Assembly: GCA_027600665.1 (NCBI GenBank)
Contig: JADGJL010000871.1
Coordinates: 1-12,600, forward strand
Source of the DNA: Irineochytrium annulatum
Taxonomy: Eukaryota; Chytridiomycota; Chytridiomycetes; Chytridiales; Chytridiaceae
Reading direction: 5' to 3'
DNA: 12,600 bases
Both the position numbers and the translations under genes were made by a program. The notes below the pieces were generated by a model. The model had not been told where the DNA came from. It saw only the letters and a program-made list of their open reading frames with translations, and made no database searches. Shown piece by piece: positions 1-9,576 of this stretch; position 1 is the stretch's first letter, and each line of letters begins with the position of its first letter.

Positions 1-919
1 AACAAATACCAGTTGTGTCCAAAGCCTTGTATTCTGTGGCATTTGGGTATTTGCCTTTAGGCGACGTCACGACCGTCCCGAAGGGGTAGTTGGCTCCCTC
101 GTTTGGCGACCTTTTGCCTTATAAGTGGGATAGTTCAGTACGCAGTACATACCAAGCGAAGGCCACGTCGGGGGCCACCGCCTTAACCGCCGTGTAGATC
201 GTCTTCCAGAACTCTACGTATTGCAACGGCCTGCCGTGCCAGGTATCAATCCAGTTGCCTTTCGAATCATTAAGAACGATAATGGACGATTAGTGAATAC
301 CGTTCATCTCTGGTGCAAGACGGAGGATCACGCGTCGGTTCGAGAGTACCGTTATCTGAACGAAATGACATACAATTAGCGCAAAATCAAGAGGGCATAA
401 CCGGACGATGAGAGGACTTACATTGTGGAGCTGCGATGCGAGGAACTCGACATCCGAGCCCTGCACTTGGTCAAAGCCCTTGTTCGGGTACACAGTCTTG
501 ACAGACGTTTAGATGGAGCACTTGAGATCCATTCTCTACCATAAAAAGAATGGCGTCCGTTTTCGTCTCCTCGATCAACGTCAGGTTCACATTGTTCAGA
601 TAACCGCCAGAGCCCTCGATCGTGCCAACGGGTATCTCCTGGCTCAGCTGATAACCGCCCGGATTCAAACCCAACCGCGTTTGAATCTGAGCCGGGGAGT
701 CGCCGCCGGAGGTGGTTGTGGCGTTGTAGGCCTGGACGTCCGGCCAGAAGGACAGGTAGCAGGATCCGTTCGGCGGCTCGTACTTTGCTGGATGACGTGT
801 GTTAACAAAATGATGGACGATCAGAATCCACGGGCTTCCTCACCAGCTGCGTCGACGCCGCTGACGCTGAGGGCCGGCAGCAGTATGAGAGCGCTGGCGA
901 CGAGACTGACGAGCATCAT
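1..919 (-). CDS. Secreted GH26-like glycoside hydrolase (5' part; runs off window start)
   Basis: Inferred exons on the minus strand: 919-844, 787-540, 496-422, 355-301, 258-153, 110-<1; introns of 56, 43, 66, 42 and 42 nt, all GT-AG. The start is ATG 919, followed by a second ATG. Residues 1-24 form a signal peptide (MMLVSLVASALILLPALS, then a polar SGVDA), so the enzyme is probably exported. The joined product reaches about residue 223 in the window. Blocks resembling GH26 beta-mannanase-type TIM barrels are VILRLAPEMNGNW (about 142-154, with E149 as the putative acid/base), HGRPLQYVEFWK (159-170) and FAWSPNEGANYPFG (185-198). Recovery of these blocks across four introns supports the joins. 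The expected nucleophile Glu lies outside the window. The His that usually precedes the acid/base Glu in GH26 is Pro here. GH26 activity (mannan or related beta-glycan) is inferred from motifs only. Confidence 0.78.
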
Positions 920-1054
920 TGTGGCTGGAAAGTGGGTAAGGAAGCCCAGGCTAGGCTAGCTGTCAACCTAATTTTGACGGTCTGTGCAAAGGTGTCTTTC
1001 CGTCTTCCCTCCAAGATATGCGCATTAAGTTGAAAACCTAAACGTTCGTTGCGA

Positions 1055-1074
1055 CTTTCGCAAGGTTGCGAAAG
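1055..1074. promoter_or_regulatory. 20-bp perfect palindrome between UPRT and the GH26-like gene
   Basis: CTTTCGCAAGGTTGCGAAAG is seen directly: two 9-bp arms around a central GG. A further TTGCGA lies just before it at 1050-1055, giving three TTGCGA/TCGCAA half-sites in 22 bp. It sits 136-155 bases upstream of the GH26-like ATG and 56 bases past the UPRT stop, in the 210-bp spacer. The symmetry fits a dimeric transcription factor site controlling the GH26-like gene. It could also be an RNA hairpin in the UPRT 3' UTR, but a 2-nt loop makes that less likely. No factor is identified. Confidence 0.4.
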
Positions 1075-1129
1075 CCTCATCGTATTATCAGCGAAGTATT
1101 ATGAGGTGTTTGTATTTCTCTAGTATTCT

Positions 1130-2149
<1,020 letters not shown>

Positions 2150-2576
2150 TTTTGACGAAAACCGCGATTCCGCCTTCGCTTCGCGACCCCCTTCTGTCCC
2201 TCGTCACTATCTTTAATTGGTGTGGGGTCTACTTCAAATCCTGCATTACTCTTTCTATTCAACATTTTAAAAAAAAGCAAATAAAAGAATTTAAAAGAAA
2301 CAAGGGAGTCCAGATGCAACGACATTCCGCGAAGGCCAACCTGAACCAGGATAAAATAAACGAAACGTGCAAGATCATGGAAAAGCGGATATAATTCGTG
2401 AGGTGTGTGATAAGAAGCCAAAAAATCAAATCAACAGCGAATGAGAGCACCGAATGAACTATCCCCAACACAACATTTGCCGGTGCTTCTAGGCGCACCC
2501 TCCCGTTCATTATGGTAGCCTTAGCCAATGAGTTGATAATACGGTTCTCCGCCCACGTGAACCCAACGGCCCTCCA
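2150..2576. other. Intergenic: KDEL receptor 3' flank and UPRT promoter
   Basis: About 427 bases with an AT-rich middle (around 2230-2470) and no supportable gene. Short open frames here lack recognisable protein features. The part next to the UPRT ATG is GC-richer and carries an inverted CCAAT box (listed separately). Confidence 0.6.
2216..2220 (-). promoter_or_regulatory. CCAAT box upstream of UPRT
   Basis: Minus-strand CCAAT, 67-71 bases before the UPRT ATG at 2149. The position suits a HAP/NF-Y site. A five-base match alone is weak evidence. Confidence 0.3.
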
Positions 2577-3616
2577 CTATGCGGGTAATTGGAACTTCCG
2601 CCCTTGCAACACTCTATAGAAGTAAATTAGCATCACTTCTTTAGGTAATCGAGAGCAGAACGACGAGAGCAAAAAGATTACTTTGTGAAGTAAACGTAGA
2701 AGAAGTCGCAATACAGCCCCGTTTGCACCAACCCTGCAAGTACCGCGATGTAGTCGACTAACAGAATGAGGCGTCAGCAATTTAATTTCGAGAAACGCAC
2801 AAAGGAGATGAAAACGCTTACTTTCATAAGGTGGATCGTCGAAGTAGTACCGGTAGAACCAGTTGAGGATATACAGCCCCCGGTACGCCCCCAATGCAAA
2901 CAGGTAGTGCGTCGTAATCGTCTCGCACTCCCCGGTCCGCGTCAACTGGAACAGCTGCGGAAGGATCGCGACGGCCTCGAGATAGATAGAAAACGTCCAC
3001 AGAATCTTAATAGAAAATTAGACATGGTTCGCAGCATCCACCGGGCGAGCGCAAGAAACAGAATGGAGCATACCTCAATCGCCGTGAACTTCGAGTTGAA
3101 GATGAGAGACAGCAACGCGCACGGCGCTATCAGGAACTCAACCCGAAAGGTGTCCAGCCCAAGATCCCACGACTTTTTGTACTTCGTTTGCATTGCCCAA
3201 CAGATCCATGCGCTTGACGCGATAAAGAAGATCTGCAGCCGTAGGGGTTTACTCACAATTCCTCAGCCGACTTACGCCATACCTTCATGAGCGTGTTGTA
3301 GACAGAGTGGAATTTGAAGAAGAGGTCCAGATACCGCGTTACAAACACGAGCAGGTACAAGGCCTGTGTCTTGAAGGAGATGCCTGCGGAAATCGAGTCA
3401 GACACAGAAACTTAAGTTCTTACGACTCAAAATGTTCACGACGCTAACCGGCTGCAGACTTCGTTTGCCATATCTTTAGCACTAAATACAGGAAAGGTGT
3501 TAACTGTTGAAAAAATTCTCACACCGCGTCGGCATGCGAGACAAAGAGCTCGACTCACACAAGATGAGAATCGAAATCAGGTGGGACATATCGGCCACAA
3601 GCCGGATGAAATTCAT
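2577..3616 (-). CDS. ERD2: ER lumen protein-retaining receptor (KDEL receptor)
   Basis: A seven-helix Golgi/ER membrane receptor that binds C-terminal K/HDEL signals of escaped ER proteins and returns them to the ER in COPI vesicles. Inferred exons: 3616-3559, 3481-3449, 3383-3283, 3232-3074, 3005-2822, 2757-2682, 2613-2577 (215 codons plus stop); introns are 77, 65, 50, 68, 64 and 68 nt. Conserved blocks: [13 protein letters not shown] at the N-terminus, [18 protein letters not shown] (20-37), [10 protein letters not shown] (46-55), [25 protein letters not shown] (119-135), [20 protein letters not shown] (141-160), [13 protein letters not shown], and the tail [10 protein letters not shown]. 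The signal-binding positions known from the animal receptors are present: R5, R47, D50, E127, Y158, R159, N165, W166. The basic residues in the tail fit COPI retrieval. Exon 2 is a 33-nt microexon. Complete and apparently functional. Confidence 0.97.
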
Positions 3617-4379
3617 GGTTGCGACGCAGCTTCAGGCGATCTCTGCCGGCCTGCAGGAGCGAGAGCGCTTCGGTGGTGGTGATCGGCTTCGAAGCTCGGC
3701 AGACGGCGCCTCAAATATCCTTTATAGAAACAGTTGGTAAGCGCGATGATCAGCCTTAACTTGAACAAATACGAGCGCCCCATGTCCCAGCTGGCCCATA
3801 ATTTCATCATCCAACGCGAGATTCTGCGGCTAGCGTAGCATTCCACGCGAACCCCATCCTTTCGAGCATTTCGCCTGCATCGCGGGCGCTGATACATATG
3901 GCGTAAGTGCTCGATATCCAGGCCGGCCACCAATGCAATCATGCAGCACGATCCAGCTCTACTCCTGAGAGATCCCACGCAAACCACCCAACCCCGGATC
4001 CTGCCGGGTCTTCCGTGCTCATCGCGCGCAATCGACATAATCGAGGCTGTAGAATGCTCCCGACCACGCGAAGATCTCGGCGGGACTCACACGTGGGCGA
4101 TCTGGGTGTCGTATTCCGCTCGGTGAGGCCTTCGACAGACGTTGAATTTCGATGTTTGACCGCCAAGACAAGACGATGGAACATAAGCACAACCATCAGA
4201 ACTGGTAGCGAAAAAACACAGTGTTATTTTTAATTAAAATGAGGTCGACTTTGCGCAATGACGCGAGCGGAGAATAACCGAAGAACCGACGACGGCCTTT
4301 CCGATAGTATGAGGCACGATAAATAGTGGCAACTACGAGCAACATTCGCAGGAAAAAATCAACAAAATAGAGACGGACA
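3617..4379. other. 763-base gap with no supportable gene
   Basis: Holds the KDEL receptor promoter at its left end and the acyltransferase 3' flank at its right end (AT-rich from about 4215 to 4380). The middle, about 3740-4200, is GC-richer. On the minus strand it holds short protein-like stretches broken by stops in different frames (for example AEIFAWSGAFYSLDYVDCAR near 4081-4022). I could not build a gene with a start codon, so I call none. Confidence 0.5.
3721..3726 (-). promoter_or_regulatory. TATA-like element upstream of the KDEL receptor
   Basis: Minus-strand TATAAA followed by GG, 105-110 bases upstream of the ATG at 3616. A start site about 30 bases downstream would leave a 5' UTR of roughly 75 nt. 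The match is good, but function is inferred from position only. Confidence 0.35.
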
Positions 4380-5654
4380 TCACTGCGCCTTCACTTTCCC
4401 ACCCATCCCAAGCATCGACTTAACACGATCCACGGTGTATCGCTCCTCGTCATGCTCCCTCCACTTGAGCGCCTCGTGAATCTTCGCCTCGACCTCAGCC
4501 TTAACCCGGTCCCTTAGCGACGTGACGCCGTCCACACCCTCCTCGGCGCTAGCGACAAACTCGGCCGCGTCGATCGGCTCCCCAATCACGACGTAGTTCG
4601 CCTGAAGACGGAAGTTCGGCACCACCACGGGGATGCCATCGCCCATTTCCGTTGTCATCGGCGCGCCCCGCGGCGGTGCCGTCCGCACCTCCTCCCCAAC
4701 AACGGCCGACTCCCTAGCAACCGGCTTTGCCGACGGCTTTTTCGCCCTCTTATCCCCCAAGGCGCCCCATAACAGTTTAGCCGGGATCGTAAAGAGAATG
4801 TTGACCGTGTCGGCCATGCCGACGGACGCGAGGGGGATGATCTTGTACCCGTTCGCGGCGGCCATGCGGGCGAAACCCGTGCGGTCCTTCCAGCAAAGGC
4901 CGTAGGGGTCATCGTGGGCGGATTTCCAAACTTCTAGCGCGCCGCCGGGGTAGATAAGGAGGGGCGTGCCGCGGTCCATGAGGGCTTGGGTCGCCTCGCG
5001 GGTCCCGGGGATTCCGCCGGCGCCACTGGAGGAACGAAATATTGTCAACAAAATGTAAGTTGCGAGGGAAGTAAGAACTTACATGATAAGGTGTTTGAAT
5101 AAGGGGATGTTACCGTCTGCCAAAGATGACGCAAATCAGAACGCTGAAAACAACACATCGAAAGGTCCAAAGTAGTACTCACGCGCGCGGTCCGTGATAG
5201 GGCGGATGAAGATGCCGGTGGCTTTATAGATGGCCGACATCTTGAGAGCAGCATCGAGAGCCCAGATTTGATGGTTCGCAATGAACAATATCTTCGAGCC
5301 ATCCTTCGGAATGTTCTCCAATCCCCTGAACTTGACCGGGAACAGGAACCAGAACGGCGCCATGAACGTGAAGATCACGAGGTCAGAGAAACGCCAGTGG
5401 TTCAGGATCAACCGGTCGGGCCACTCCATGAAGGCCTTGTACTTGCGGGCCAGGAACCGATCGGGCGCCGCGATGAGGCAGACGATGAGGGCGAGCGTGG
5501 TGGCGAAGAGTGATCCATAGCGCCAAAGGTAGATGGCGAGACCAACGAAGAAGTAGAATGCGATAACGGCTGAGTCGGCGTTGACACCGCGGTGCCGCTG
5601 CAACTTCCAGTCGACGGGGACCGTCGACGACGGCGGCGTGTATGGCGACTGCAT
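4380..5654 (-). CDS. Membrane acyltransferase, PlsC/TMEM68-like
   Basis: Likely transfers an acyl chain to a glycerolipid (diacylglycerol or monoacylglycerol type) at the ER membrane. Exons: 5654-5183, 5116-5083, 5025-4380 (383 codons plus stop); introns are 66 and 57 nt. The ATG at 5654 is the first ATG in the open frame. Domains: two hydrophobic helices at about 24-43 and 48-63, a third hydrophobic stretch at about 91-107, then the acyltransferase fold. Block I is NHQIWALD (H128 and D134, five residues between, as in TMEM68-type enzymes rather than the classic HX4D). The joined HGNIPLFKHLIIGAGGIPGT (158-177) plus R178 is block II, YPGGALE (194-200) matches the SPGGVRE block, and KIIPL (230-234) is block IV. 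Residues about 258-300 are a basic, Pro/Ala-rich, probably disordered insert. The 34-nt middle exon is needed to make block II. The exact acceptor and donor are unknown. Confidence 0.87.
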
Positions 5655-6059
5655 CGCGAAAGATGGAATCAACAGAGGGATTGTTGATGCCTTTTTAGCA
5701 CAGCTAGCCCTGAAACCCCAACTGACACCACGCGACAATTTCACGACTAATGACGACGCGCCCTGCCGTCGGACCCAAAGATGCTGGATGTGACGGTCCG
5801 CCCTGGACTGACCTCATCGTGCCGACATCTTTCACCTTGGAGGCGCTGCGCTCGTTGGCAGATGATGGGGACGACCTTTAGCGTGATGTGTCCTAAAGAA
5901 TCTTCCGGCAAGGACACTGGCAGCACAGGAAGCGCATGACTTGGGAGCTTTCGAACCAATTCAGCTCAGTGGAATAGAGATATGCCGGTGCCAGGAGAAA
6001 ACAGGGCACCAGGGCACTAACAAGAAAAGAAACAAAAGTAAAAATACAACAACGACAAG
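5655..6059. other. Intergenic: acyltransferase promoter and tRNA 3' flank
   Basis: About 405 bases between the acyltransferase ATG and the tRNA discriminator base. It holds the Pol III terminator near 6040. I see no gene; the open frame on the minus strand at about 5959-5747 has no ATG and no recognisable motif. Confidence 0.55.
6040..6044 (-). terminator. RNA polymerase III T-run terminator of tRNA-Gly
   Basis: Five T on the minus strand, 16 bases past the tRNA 3' end, with a second T-rich stretch just beyond. A run of four or more T close after a tRNA gene is the normal Pol III stop. Confidence 0.75.
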
Positions 6060-6130
6060 TGCGTTGGCCGGGAATCGAACCCGGAGCTGCCGCATGGCAA
6101 GCGGCAATTTTACCATTAAACCACCAACGC
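6060..6130 (-). tRNA. tRNA-Gly, anticodon GCC
   Basis: A 71-nt cloverleaf can be drawn by hand. The acceptor stem GCGTTGG pairs with CCAACGC and is followed by discriminator A (6060). The anticodon stem GCCGC/GCGGC encloses the loop TTGCCAT, with GCC at 6098-6096. The T arm is CCGGG-TTCGATT-CCCGG. The internal A box (TGGTTTAATGG) and B box (GGTTCGATTCC) are intact. There is no intron and no encoded CCA. It decodes GGC and GGT. The gene points away from the GH5-like gene; about 160 bases separate its 5' end from the ATG of that gene. Confidence 0.97.
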
Positions 6131-6232
6131 TCTTGTTATTCTCGCCACTTTTTGCTTTACATATACGTAACAGCATTTCTCCTACTGCATCATCGAGATA
6201 TTATGTTCACGTAACGGGGGTCGACAGTCCCA

Positions 6233-6238
6233 TATAAG
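6233..6238 (+). promoter_or_regulatory. TATA-like element upstream of the GH5-like gene
   Basis: TATAAG lies 53-58 bases before the ATG at 6291, and a CCAAT follows at 6250-6254. The spacing would put a start site near 6260-6270, leaving a short 5' UTR. Functional role is inferred. Confidence 0.4.
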
Positions 6239-6290
6239 TCCTCTTTTGGCCAATGCTTGCAGCGCCGATGCCCAACAGTAGCAGTAGTAA

Positions 6291-7898
6291 ATGTCAGTGA
6301 AGAAGTCGACATCGTCAATCATGCCACACATACCAGTAAGCAGATCTCCACTCCCACCGCTGACCGCCGTTCCCTCCAGCACCCGACCACCCCGCGCTTC
6401 ATCAGCTACAATATCCCCAACCTGCATTACGTCGAGGATCACCCAATTCACGGCTGCGTGATCCCGACCCGATTTGAGCAGCGCGACGCTCTTCGCTCCA
6501 TCGCCCAGCTCGGCGGCCGCGTGACCCGCACGTACTGCCTCGGTGTTCTTCCAAAGAACGACACCTCGTCTCTGCGCCACGTCGCCTGCTTCCCGGATGA
6601 GGCTACGCCGCGCCCCAAGGGCACGTGGAACGAAGTTCCAGGGGCGAGCGTCAGACTGTTCCTGAACGAGGACCTCATGCGCGCGCTGGACGAGGCCATC
6701 CGGTCCGCGTGCGAGTTGGGCGTGAAGCTCATCATCCCGATCATGGACCGATGGCACTGGTGGGGCGGAATGGAAGTCTTCTGCCAGCTGCACGGACGAC
6801 CCATCTCCAAGTTCTTCGTGGATCAGGCCGTGCGGCGATCGTACGTCGCGGTACTCACGGCGGTCCTGAACCGTGTCAACACGATCACCGGCGTGCGGTA
6901 CGGGGACGACCCGACCGTTTTGGGGTGGGAGACGGGCAACGAGCTTGAGAGCGTGCAGGGCGGTGTGGGCGTGCGCGTGCCCGGGGAGTGGACGGTCGCG
7001 ATGGCGAGGGTGGTGAAGGGACTGGTGAAGCAGGGGTTGGGGATCGTGTTCGTTGATGGGTCGTATGGGATCCACGGGTGGGATGAGGCGGTCCTGGAGT
7101 GTGAGGATGTGCACGTGATTAGCAATCACTACTACCAGGGTGCAGCGGTGGGAATGTCGATTTTGGGGTTGTTGACGTGCTCGGGAGGGGTTGTGCCTGG
7201 GAATTTTGCGGAGAGGATGAGGAGGGATGCGAAGGTCGCGGAACAGGCCGGGAAGTGGCTGCTGGTTGGGGAGGTGGGACTTACGGATGTGGAGGAGATG
7301 GAGGACTTGCTAGATGAATGCGTCAGGGAGAAGTCGGTATTAGGGGCGCTCGTTTGGTCCCTTCGGTTCCACGCTAACGACGGTGGCTTCTGTAAGTTCA
7401 TGTCCAACCTTCAGCCTCACATATCGGTGCTAACTTCGATTCGATATACAAGACGTACACGCCGAATCCGGCGCCTACTGGTCCTACCATCACCCCGGCT
7501 TCCACTCGCGCAACGCGCCCGGCTTTCCGGACGACGAATATATCATGGCGCCCCTCGTCGCCAGGATCGCCGCCCGCATGTCCGGCTCCCCCTGCTCGAC
7601 CTATATCCCCGAACCCGCGCCAGAGATCATCGAATCGAACTCGACATCGCGCAATGGGTTCCGATGGCGCGGGTCGACAGGCGCCGCGTGGTACAACGTC
7701 CAGAGGGCGCTCAAGTCGGAGGAGGGGCCGTTTCAGGATGTGGAGGAACGGGCGCTGGATACGAGGAGGCCCGGGGAGGCGATGGTATTTGATCGGGATT
7801 ATGGGGAGGGGTTTGTTGGAGCTTGGTATAGGGTCAGGGGGGTGAACGCGGCGGGAATGTCGGCGTGGTCGAAGGCTGTTTGGTTGAACGCAGAGTAG
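6291..7898 (+). CDS. GH5-like mannanase/glucanase family protein
   Basis: Exons: 6291-6335, 6380-7391, 7453-7898 (500 codons plus stop); introns are 44 nt (GTAAGC...CTCCAG, CTGAC branch) and 61 nt (GTAAGT...ACAAG, CTAAC branch). The long middle exon has no in-frame ATG before the conserved core, so an upstream exon is required. ATG 6291 has a stop directly before it and joins in phase. The core begins PRFISYNIPNLHYVED (20-35), then RWHWWGGMEVF (139-149), NTITGVRYGDDPTVLGWETG (182-201) continuing NEL, and WLLVGEVGL (308-316). Putative catalytic residues are E203 (GNE, acid/base) and E313 (GEVG, nucleophile). This layout is known from fungal and bacterial GH5 proteins annotated as mannan endo-1,4-beta-mannosidases. 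The last 95 residues look like a fibronectin III-type beta-sandwich (FRWRGSTGAAWYNVQRA; WYRVRGVNAAGMSAWS). No signal peptide is visible, so a cytosolic location is possible. Substrate is not established. Confidence 0.86.
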
Positions 7899-8206
7899 TC
7901 GAGAACGTTTGACGTCAAGCACAAGTATATCTAGCCGGTTTGCCGTTGCCTAATTGCTTTTTGTATCGTTCCACGTTATTCGACCTGCTTTGGATACTGC
8001 ATGCAATCACATCCTTTCAGTATACACATTTGTGGAATACTATTTTGCTGGTGCACCTGCAGATCGAGTCCGCTATCGTGAATAATAGTTACGATACGCA
8101 CTAACGACATTGGCACTTGTTGAGAACCAATTGCGTACACAGTCGAAAATTTACTGCAAAGATATATATTCGTGTTCCATTGAACAATCACCCAACAAGA
8201 AATGAA
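7899..8206. other. Convergent 3' ends, no gene seen
   Basis: About 308 AT-rich bases between the stop codons of two converging genes, presumably holding both 3' UTRs. I found no canonical AATAAA and no structured RNA. Confidence 0.6.
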
Positions 8207-9576
8207 TCAGTTGATGTAGTGCGATTTCATGAAAACCATAGGCATCCTGCAAAGGTGCTCAATCTCCAGAACCCCCACCGCGACCAACACAAAGAACAGC
8301 GCGATCACGAACAAGATGCTCGTCCCGACAAGAACATTCGTCCGCCTCTTCCTCATTACCGCGACCGTGTCGCGCTCCTGCTTCATGCTCCTGCATCCCT
8401 TGCACTGCACAATCCTGCTCCCGGCGTCCTCCTCAAGCCCGGCCTCGAGGCTGCCGCCATCGACACCAGGCTGGTTCACGACCGTCACGACCGAGGTGGT
8501 GGGCAGATCTCGCGACTGGGAGAGGAAGGCGCAGTTGGCGCAGAGAGGCTTGCTGCAGGAAACGCAGGTCGTCATGAGGAGGCCGCAGGTCTTGCACGGG
8601 TGGCTGTATAGACTTGAGTGTCGCTTCGGGTTAGGTCTAGTTTATGCCAAACCGCATTGATCAGAATTCAATCGCACATACAATGCAGTTTGAGACGCTG
8701 TTAAACGTACCCTTTGAAAGGCTCCCAAAAAACGCCCGAGCTCTGCCGAACAACCACCTCCCCCGCTGTCCTAGGCGTCCGCATGCCCCCCTCCTCCTCG
8801 TCCCCCACTACGTCCCTGTCCTTCATCCCGACCTCCAGATCAACAACCTCGGCCCCAGGTACCACAAGCTTGACCCCGCCGTGCTTGACGCCCTCCAAAT
8901 CCCCGACGACGACGTCCTCGTCCACCAGCGCGCCCATGTGCTCGATCCGCGTGGCCGTGAGGTCGTACGGCAAGAGCACGAGCTCAGGGTACACGAGCGA
9001 CCGCAGCGTCGAGACTGTCGACGCGCGTGGCAGGTCCACCTCAATAATGCGGTTGTCCGGGTCGGGCAGAGTCACGCGGACGACCATGCGGGAGTCGTCC
9101 TTGGGCGCTGGAGGCGGCTCAAGCGTGGCGGCCTTTGGCCCGGTAGGTTCATGCGATGTGGTAGGCGCGTCGGCGCGGTTGTTGCGTGGGAAGTCGTCCG
9201 CTTGTGTATTCGGTAGGGACGCGAACGAGCCGCCCGACGGCGTGGCGAAGAGGGAGTACTCGGTGTCGGTCCTGGGAGCGCCGACGTTGAGGAACGACGG
9301 GCTCGACGCGTCGATGACGCCCTTGGCCCCATCCTGCTCGTCCGCCCCGTCATTAACGTCCTCAGCGCTCAAGATTGTGGAGCCCAGCGCGTTCTCCAGC
9401 GCCGCGCCGGATGATGCCATGTATGCTCGGAAGTCCTCCCAATTCTTCAGCGACGACGTTCGCCGCGGGAAGTGGTTAGGCGGCGGGGAGTAAGCAGCGC
9501 CAGCGGATGGGTCTCTGTCCACCAGCGATTCGGTGGAGGTCTCGACCGCGGGCGGGGGTCTCGATGCGTCGTCCAT
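8207..9576 (-). CDS. Tail-anchored protein with ubiquitin-like domain and CxxC zinc module
   Basis: Exons: 9576-8711 and 8603-8207 (420 codons plus stop). The 107-nt intron starts GTACGT and has CTAAC near its ACAG end. The join gives FKG-HPCKTCG in phase; without it each half lacks a proper end or start. Layout: a low-complexity acidic/Pro-rich N-terminal region (1-162). Then comes a beta-grasp ubiquitin-like domain (about 163-241): VVRVTLP...IIEVDLPRASTVSTLRSL followed by RIEHMGALVDEDVVVGDLEG and GGVKLVVPG, which lines up with ubiquitin from its first strand to its LRGG end. Four CxxC pairs follow: C292/C295, C302/C305, C310/C313, C356/C359. One hydrophobic helix at about 379-402, preceded by RKRR, is followed by 18 residues. 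It is probably cytosolic-facing and anchored in the ER, outer mitochondrial or other membrane. I do not recognise a named ortholog. A role in membrane-linked quality control is a guess. Confidence 0.72.

Noticed and set aside
662..687. Inverted repeat GATTCAAAC...GTTTGAATC
   Set aside because: Entirely inside a GH26-like coding exon; arms of 9 bp around 8 bases are likely incidental to the codons.
4228..4239. TTTTAATTAAAA palindrome
   Set aside because: AT-only palindromes are common by chance in AT-rich 3' flanks.
5655..5744. Longer N-terminus for the acyltransferase starting at 5744
   Set aside because: That codon is GTG, not ATG; the first in-frame ATG is at 5654, which leaves a sensible short polar N-terminus before the first helix.
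6253..6336. Alternative GH5 start at ATG 6253 with a 40-nt intron (6297-6336)
   Set aside because: In phase, but the donor GTGAAG and branch sequence are weaker than in the chosen model (ATG 6291, intron 6336-6379 with GTAAGC, CTGAC and CTCCAG).
6182..7129. Minus-strand 315-codon open frame
   Set aside because: It lies opposite the GH5-like core, which shows conserved catalytic motifs; the His/Arg/Pro-rich translation is typical of an antisense shadow.
8714..9493. Plus-strand 259-codon open frame
   Set aside because: Ser/Thr-rich antisense shadow of the ubiquitin-like gene; no domain or motif.
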